This document shows positions 57,432 through 64,000 of a stretch of 64,000 nt of DNA, in pieces. Origin of the DNA: Pogostemon cablin. Its lineage: Eukaryota > Streptophyta > Magnoliopsida > Lamiales > Lamiaceae. The stretch is taken from NCBI GenBank assembly GCA_023678885.1, contig CM043013.1, forward strand, positions 16,400,791 through 16,464,790. The letters are read 5' to 3'. Each line of letters begins with the position of its first letter. Position 1 is the stretch's first letter. The notes under the pieces were generated by a model. That model had not been told where the DNA came from. It saw nothing but the letters and a program-made list of their open reading frames with translations, and ran no database searches. The position numbers and the translations under genes are program-made.

Positions 57432-57779
57432 TTCGATTTCATGGTGAAGCGTGACACGTTAGGCTAGGGTTTATGTGGATTATGTGATTTAATTTCCAAT
57501 AGAATTGCATGAGTATAAGGATTAAGGTTTGATATATATGAAAGTATATTCTGTGTAAACCTACTTGTGCGATGCCTACCTTAGATTGTGGCGTGTGGTG
57601 AAAGCGATGGAAGAAAGCGGGCCTTGGTAAGGCTGGGCTGAACGATGAATGCCGATACCCCCTTCGGGAGTGGACTAGTAACTTTTGATGGGAGGCATAT
57701 CGATGACGAGCCTTGGCATAGCTGAGCAGGATGATGATGTCGCGGCTGAAGAGAGGCGTGATGTTTCCTAGCGGCCTGG

Positions 57780-58620
57780 ACGATGAGCAGTCAGCCGGGC
57801 GCATGGCCGGGCAGAACGCCCGGTGACGCGCACGACATGTCGCCTGTTAGGGAGCTATTCCGGGCGAGTCGCTGCAGCTACTTCTGGTACTGGGCGAGTC
57901 CTTGGCATGTTTCGGGCGTGAATGGTGAGAAACTGGGTGGGAAGCCGAGCGGAAGGCCGGACATAGCGCCTGGTGACCCGCTCGACATGGCGCCCGGTGT
58001 TGTGTTGATGCCGGGCATTTCAGCATGAAATTGAACATGGTGTCGGGCGATGAATTCCATAGGCGAGCAGGCTGTCGTGTGGCTGGGCTACCATCGGGTG
58101 TGAAACCGCGCAGGATACCGAGCAAGCCAAGCACTTAGGCGGGCGTGTAACAGGGCATGGCGCACTTTGCAGTGAATGAGCATGCGGATGGCTGGCATAG
58201 GCATCCGTCAGCGTGCACATTTCGCGCAGACGTGCATGGCACCGTGTTGAGCACCAGGCGATGAGTGGATGTTGACGAGTAGTTTTTTAGGCGGGCACAA
58301 GAGCGAGTGTGACACCGGGCGTGTTGACATTCAAGTCGTGCACACTACCATGCGGATCAGTGAGCATAGTGTGCAACTGCTGATAGACGGGCTTGATGCC
58401 GTATGTGGCACATGGAGGCACGCACGGTTACTGGGCATTGGCGCCAGAATCGTGCAGGGTGCCGGTATGTGGAGCAGGCTTCAGGGTGATTAATCTGGAG
58501 GAAAAATTGTGAAGATTAGCTTATGATTTTCAGATTAGGTTTTGAGGCGCTGCCTTGAGCCCCGTGACCTAGACAGGTAGGTCGATCCCTGCGACCTCAC
58601 AGGGAGGTCGACCCTCGTCT
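57780..58620. repeat. GC-rich irregular repeats in the copia leader
   Basis: Many GGGCG/CCGGGC words. A unit at about 57803 (GGCCGGGCAGAACGCCCGGTGAC) is repeated at about 57954 (GGCCGGACATAGCGCCTGGTGAC). At 58569-58611 it ends with paired GACCT...AGGTCGAYCC words similar in form to the Athila hairpins. The base composition is very unlike the flanks. Confidence 0.7.
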
Positions 58621-58884
58621 GCGTTGCCCGTATTTCGTTCTTGGTGCGAACAATCGAATTCGCCTAATATATAATTCCATATAATTGAATTAATTATTAT
58701 ATATGTATGCATGATTCTCTGTGATTTACTGCCTTATGTTCCGTAATAGGAGCATGTTAGGTTGCGTATTTTATTTCTGAAAATTATATGCATGTAAAAA
58801 CCCTCGGTGTTAAATTACTAAGTGGGAGAAGGGATTGGTAATTAATTCCCGCGGCCTTCATTATTAGTTTGTAAGTGATGTGAG

Positions 58885-59090
58885 TAAGCTTGCACGTTGG
58901 CTATAGTGCCTTCCTCCCTAACGGATGAGTTTATTCACGAATCACTGGTACAGACTTCTTTAAATAATTATTGTTTGTAATGTGATGCATATGAACTTGC
59001 GCGTTAGCTATAGTGACTTTCTCTCTAACAGATGAGTTTATATGCAGTTCACTGGTACAAACTTATAATTGATGGTTGTAGGAAGTTATC
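58885..59090. repeat. ~107-bp tandem duplication in the copia leader
   Basis: GTTGGCTATAGTGCCTTCC with GGATGAGTTTA and CACTGGTACA is repeated as GTTAGCTATAGTGACTTTC with the same downstream words. Confidence 0.75.
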
Positions 59091-59689
59091 CGAGCGCGTG
59101 TGCTCTTCTCCAACAGTAAGGCACATAAGCTTGGGCATCGGACTTGGATCAAATAATGGTGTACACTTAGGTGTAAATAATTAGTATCCTCCCCAACGAA
59201 GTCATTGCTATTATTTGCATGGCTAAAAAAAATCGAATATTAATTATTTTGTCATGAGGTTAGGTTGACAAATGAAATTAATGGGTAAAACCTTCTCTTA
59301 TAAATGTTCGGGTTTGTATACGTCCACCCTAACATGGCATGCAGACTCATGGTGCTTTAGATGTCGGTGAATTTTATTTTATATTGTTTTGAGGAAATCA
59401 ATATAAATGGATAAATTCAAAGATTTGATCGGTGTATTTATTTGTGATTCTCTGAATTTTCAAATGGTTTATTTCACTTATGTTTACTAAAAGAAATCAT
59501 ATTTACTTGTCCATTATAAAAAAATCTTGGTTTTAATTTTACTGCTTAGTAAACATGTTTTCTCACTAAGGATGTTCTGTGATGCCTATTAATCAAAGTC
59601 TCTTGTGAAGAGGTGAGAGGTTCATAGAAATATGATGATCTCATATAACTCTTCTGATACTTGAGTGAGGTTTGAAAGACAAGAGGTCA

Positions 59690-62600
59690 TGGACAGATTT
59701 ATGAATGAATTGGGAATGCTTGGAGTAGAAATTGAAGGGGAAACCTAGATCAATTTATTCTCCATAATTTATGTGGATGTTTTGAGCAAGTTCCACCCTG
59801 AATTACAAGAGGCTATATTCGGTAGAAAACTTCTGACAAAACGTGTGGCGAAGGATAGCCATTTTCATCAAGGAGTGAACAAGGTTAGAATCTTATTTGC
59901 TAATTGTTGAAGCATGATTAGTGATGGTGTTTACTAACACGTTGTGTGTAGATACCATAATCACTAAATGTCTGCAATTAAGTGATGATGAGATTATTAT
60001 AGACATAAAAAATACTACGAAAGTAGTGGATATTGCATTGGGAGTTATTTATTTATCTTCTGATAGGAATAAACGTTTGATTATGAGATATTGTCTTTAC
60101 GTACATTTTCATAGAAAGAATTTCATTTCAGTTTCTATGCATTTATGGATGGATACTCCATTTCTTTTAAATGACATGATCATAGTAATGAAAGATGGAG
60201 CTATAATCTGTTATGGTACTTTGTGGACAATTTGAACACTCTTAAATCATGTTTATCCCACGGATGCAACAAATTATAATGATAATGCGTCTTCTAATCT
60301 AAATAAGAGAAAGAACCTACAGATATGAACCAAACATCCTTTTGGCATCTTAAACTAGGTCATGATTGCTTTTTAAAGCAAAGGGATGAAGAGCCAAAGA
60401 TATGTTGGAATTGGTTTATTCTAATTTAAGCGGTCCTAAGATTATACTTATGAGAGGTGGTGAGATATAATTTTGATACACCACAAGTCTAAGTACTATG
60501 ACTAATTCATAAGTGCATGACACATGCGGTGAAAGGTCATCAAAATATATCAAGTCATTTATGATTTAATCGTGATGGCGAGTACCTCTTAGGATAGTTT
60601 GGGAGCTGTTTATCAGAGATTGGGATTGAATCCCAAGGTGTCAACACCAGGCAAACCCCAGCCGACTAGTGTGGCAAAAAGAAGGTATATGACTCTTATA
60701 GAAATGGTTAGATAGATGATGAGTTATTTAGAATTACTAAATTCGTTTTATAGGTATTCCCTTGAAACAACATGTCGCAAGGATGGTTGTCTGTTTGTGG
60801 GATATCCTAGAAAAATAAAGGGTATTTTATTTGATAGTCTAAAAGATCAAAGGGTGATTGTTAATACGAACACTAGATTTTTAGAAAAGGACTATATAAT
60901 AAATCACAAACTCATGTATAATTTGTTCTAAAGGATGTGAGAGGGAAAAACATAAAGTATAGTACCAATTGTACAAGAGGATATACCACAAGAAAACTGC
61001 ATCGCGTGACAAGTCTGATACACAATTGCTTGTAGTGCTTTGTCGTAGTGGGAGGGTTGTTTTACAGCCTGAAAGATTTATGTTTTGGGAGAGTCGTGAG
61101 ACTTGGTCCCTAGTAAACATGAAATCGGACCACGGATATGACAAAGCACTACAAGATAAAATACGATATCTTAGCATGTTGCAATGATTTCTAAAATAGA
61201 ATCTATGGATTCTATATTAGGTCTGGGTGCTTGTAGAACCGCGTAATGATGTGAAAGCCATTGGAGGTGGTTTTTCAAAATAAAAGAGGATCAGACAGTA
61301 AGGTGATACTTTGAAACAAGGCTTGTTGCGTAAAGGTACACTCAGAAAGAAGAGTGAGTTCGAGTATGAGAAAACTTTTCCACCGGTAGATAACTTTAAG
61401 TTGATCTAGATTCTTTTATTTTATTGCTGCTCATCTTGAATTATGAAGTACAACAAATGGATGTCAAGACAGTTTCCGTGATTGAAAGTCTTGAGGAAAA
61501 CATCTATGTGAAGCAACCAAAGTGATTCATTGCAATGGGCTAAGAGCATTTTTTGAGTGTAAGATTAAAATTGTCCATCTATGGACCAAAGCAAGCTTTA
61601 AACTCAAAGTACGTCTGTTTTGATGAGGTAATCTAATCATATGGATTTAATCAATGCGCGGATGTGTCTTGTGTATTGAAAAGAGTGACAGAAATATGAT
61701 GGTATTTCTTGTACTATACGTAGATGGTATCTTGATCATTGGAGACAATGAAAGAGTATTGTCAGGCGTATGGGTATGGTTCATAAAGCAATATGAAATG
61801 AAGGACTTAAGAAAAGCAAAATATATCCTTGCGATCATGGTGATCATAAGATAGGGTGTTATGCTTATCTCAAGCTTGAAATGATACAATTCTTACTCGT
61901 TTTAACATGTGACTTTATCTAAGGAAGTGTGTCTTAAGACACAAAAGAAGATAAAAGAGATGAAGATGGTTCCTTATGCTTTGGCGAATAAGGAAGCTTA
62001 ATCTAAGGAATGCTATGCACGAGATTGGATATCTGTTTTGCTGAACACATGGACAGTGTGTATCAAGGTAACCTGAAACAAGAATGTTGAACTGTGGTAA
62101 GATATATACTTATGTACCTGAAAAGGACTAAAAATTATATGTGGTGTTACCGGACAGATTCACTGCTTCTTGTGGATTACATAGATTCAGATTTTTCAAA
62201 TCAGATAAGGACGGCAGTAAATTCACCTCAAGGTTATGTGTTTAATTTTAGAAATAGAGTCATAAAGTGGAGAAGTGTCATATAGAAATATATTTCGGAC
62301 TCCACCATGGTAAAAAGATGATGAATTGGAGCCTCTGAGGCAACCAAAGTATCTGTATGACTCTAAAGACTTCATGATGGACTTGAATGTGTTTTCTGAG
62401 TTTGTCCAAGGTTAACACAATTTATTGTGATAATAATGGTGTATTTGCAAACTTAAAGGAATCACGAGTCCATAAGCAATCAAACACATTAAGAGCAAGT
62501 ACCACCTTATACGAGAAATCATATAATGAGGGAAAGGTTGTTGTTACCTAGATTACATCGGATGATAACCTTGTAAATCCATTTACAAGGATCGTAAGGC
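59690..62600 (+). pseudogene. third copia element gag-pol remnants
   Basis: Degenerate copia sequence in many frames. The gag/pre-integrase part is at 59690-60240. Integrase C-terminal and linker words (SGRVVLQPERFMF) are near 61048. RT is at 61654-61854 with LVLYVDGILIIGDN, where the catalytic YVDD is YVDG, then KQYEMKDLRKAKYIL. RNase H is at 62094-62285 (YLKRTKNYM, DSDFSNQI, SPQGYVFNF). Dozens of stops; no function is possible. Confidence 0.8.
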
Positions 62601-62679
62601 GAGAGCTTTTGATGGTTGTGTAGTAGGAGTGGGAATCAGATGTATGGCAGTAGTTCTGACAGCATAGTCTTTTAGTATA

Positions 62680-62689
62680 AGTGGGAGAT
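62680..62689 (+). promoter_or_regulatory. polypurine tract of the third copia element
   Basis: AGTGGGAGAT directly before the 3' LTR, a usual copia purine tract. Confidence 0.75.
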
Positions 62690-63860
62690 TGTTGGATTGT
62701 ATACTAAAAGCCTAGCTTTAGTGTGAACAATGTTATAACAATTTATTTGAAATGAGAGTCATTGATCAAATGATTGCATCTTGTGATACAATAGTCCACT
62801 TACTTTATACTGTAGATAATATGTTGTGCGACAACATGTGGAAGATCATATTATTAGTTTTCTTATAAAGTATAAACAGATGCTCACAACCGAGATAGAC
62901 GGGGACTCTCTATCGGGATGGTTGTAGTGTGGTTTGGTATTAGTTTGTCTTGACTATAGAATCACATTAGTGCACTTCGTGTATTGAGCGGGACCGCTTG
63001 AGATCATTCGATTTATACTGACTATATTGGAGAACTTGATCTCTTTTATTATGGATGATCATACTCTTAATCCCTATACAATAACCTCGACATGTAAGAC
63101 AGTATTTATTTTTTGATTCATCAATGGGTGAGATTTACATGTAATTAAATCAATAAACTCGGTGAGTTGAGAAATAGTGCTATCTCTATGGTGTGCTATT
63201 GATTGTAGAAGGAATCTGTGTCCGACATAGGTTGATGATGTCCCCTTGAAGAGCTCATAAGGATTATCATGTAAACCCTACAGGTGGATTTATTCCGACA
63301 TGATAATGAGGTTGAGTGGTACTACTCTCGGATGAGATATTAATTAATGGAGTTGTCAGTAACTTAATTAATTAATGGGCATTGTATATCTTAAACATGG
63401 GGAGACTGAAGAAACCCATAACGTAATTATAGGATTAAAACGGTAGTGCAGTAATAATATTTTAGTGAAATATATTATTATTATTGGACTTAAGTATAAG
63501 TTTTGGGTTAAACTTGGATACTTAATCCCAATGGAGGCCCAACTCTAATTTCTCCTCCTAGTTCCTACTGTAGCCTATAAATAAGTCACCTCAGCTTATT
63601 CGGAACCCTAATCCTGCTCATAAAACACGTTGAAAATTAGGGAGGAAGCAGATTGAGGAGATCTTGAAGATCGTCACCCACACGACGTTAAGATCAGACT
63701 TGGGAATATAACAGAAGATCGGAAGGTTGTTTGCTACTGCTGATCATCCTCTACATCAACCCTGGTAAAAGGTAACAAGATTCTATTCTTATGCTTCCAC
63801 TGCTGTAGAATTACATGGAACCCTAATGGTTCATATTAACCAAACGATTGAACGCCAACA
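62690..63860 (+). repeat. 3' LTR of the third copia element
   Basis: TGTTGG...CCAACA with TATA box TATAAATA; diverged from the 5' LTR as noted for the element. Confidence 0.9.
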
Positions 63861-64000
63861 CAGAGACCATGAAGTGGCAGTATTTTTTAAGAATGAAAGT
63901 GGAGCACAAAATAGAGAATATGGTCCCAGGGAAAAATACTGAAGAACAAAGGTTTTGTGCTTTAAAAAGATGCACAAGCAAAATAATTAAATATAAGAAA
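63861..64000. other. right flank of the third copia element
   Basis: AT-rich, no feature recognised before the window ends. Confidence 0.4.

Larger units (their letters stand above)
56230..63860 (+). mobile_element. Ty1/copia retrotransposon, old, with ~1.2-kb LTRs
   Basis: LTRs 56230-57417 (1,188 bp) and 62690-63860 (1,171 bp), TGTTGG...CCAACA. TSD CAAAG (56225-56229) against CAGAG (63861-63865), one mismatch. Over the first 360 bp the LTRs differ at about 6-7% by eye, so this is the oldest datable insertion here. The coding region is reduced to fragments, and the leader between LTR and gag is unusually long and contains GC-rich repeats. Confidence 0.9.

Noticed and set aside
56230..63860. 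endogenous pararetrovirus
   Set aside because: LTRs, TSD, tRNA-Met site and copia-type RT/RNase H words identify a Ty1/copia element; no movement or coat protein motifs are present.

Overview
This is plant nuclear DNA, almost certainly from a eudicot; I cannot name the species. The reasons are AT-rich intergenic sequence, GT-AG introns, a plant-type GH17+X8 glucanase, a plant RING-H2 gene, an Athila-type retrotransposon primed by tRNA-Asp, and many nested MITEs, MULE-like and hAT-like elements. Only two loci look like intact host genes: a small RING-H2 ubiquitin-ligase gene at 1299-1790 (+), and a three-exon GPI-anchored beta-1,3-glucanase gene at 39006-41728 (+). Most of the rest is transposable-element DNA, much of it nested, and much of it can be bounded exactly by target-site duplications (TSDs).

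Layout. (1) 1-3362: RING-H2 gene and flanks, with a small TA-flanked MITE. (2) 3363-22300: a decayed Ty1/copia element on the minus strand (TSD ATTTG), whose right LTR is split by a 14,181-bp Athila-like Ty3/gypsy element at 7833-22013, also minus strand (TSD GATGT). The Athila-like copy keeps two 1,668-bp LTRs, a tRNA-Asp primer-binding site, gag, protease-RT-RNase H-integrase and an ATHILA env-like ORF, all broken by stops or frameshifts. (3) 22438-25767: a foldback MULE-like element with 11-bp TSDs, then low-complexity DNA. (4) 25773-30356: a plus-strand copia element with 161-bp LTRs, broken by frameshifts. (5) 30550-37532: a patchwork of MITEs, a second MULE-like element, CACTA-like subterminal repeats, a broken coding remnant, and two adjacent TIR elements with 8-bp TSDs. 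(6) 39006-41728: the glucanase gene. (7) 41973-46220: a 4.2-kb MULE-like element with a FAR1-like protein tail and odd 'ATGTACCCTTT' arrays. (8) 46230-49690: MITEs and LTR-like DNA. (9) 49690-54107: a degenerate Helitron helicase split by a 1,984-bp probable solo LTR, followed by one splice-bounded exon resembling the mRNA-export factor RAE1. (10) 56230-63860: an old copia element with about 1.2-kb LTRs.

The most unusual signal is in the Athila-like element. One family of nested-hairpin repeats (GGTTCGACC...GGTCGAACC, period about 84 bp) occurs in both LTRs, in the untranslated DNA 5' of the env-like ORF, and inside the gag-pol coding region, where it is translated as 28-31-residue repeats. 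Its env-like ORF also appears to start in a 16-nt first exon followed by a 514-bp intron. These structures are read directly from the sequence; family names come from motif recognition without database searches.
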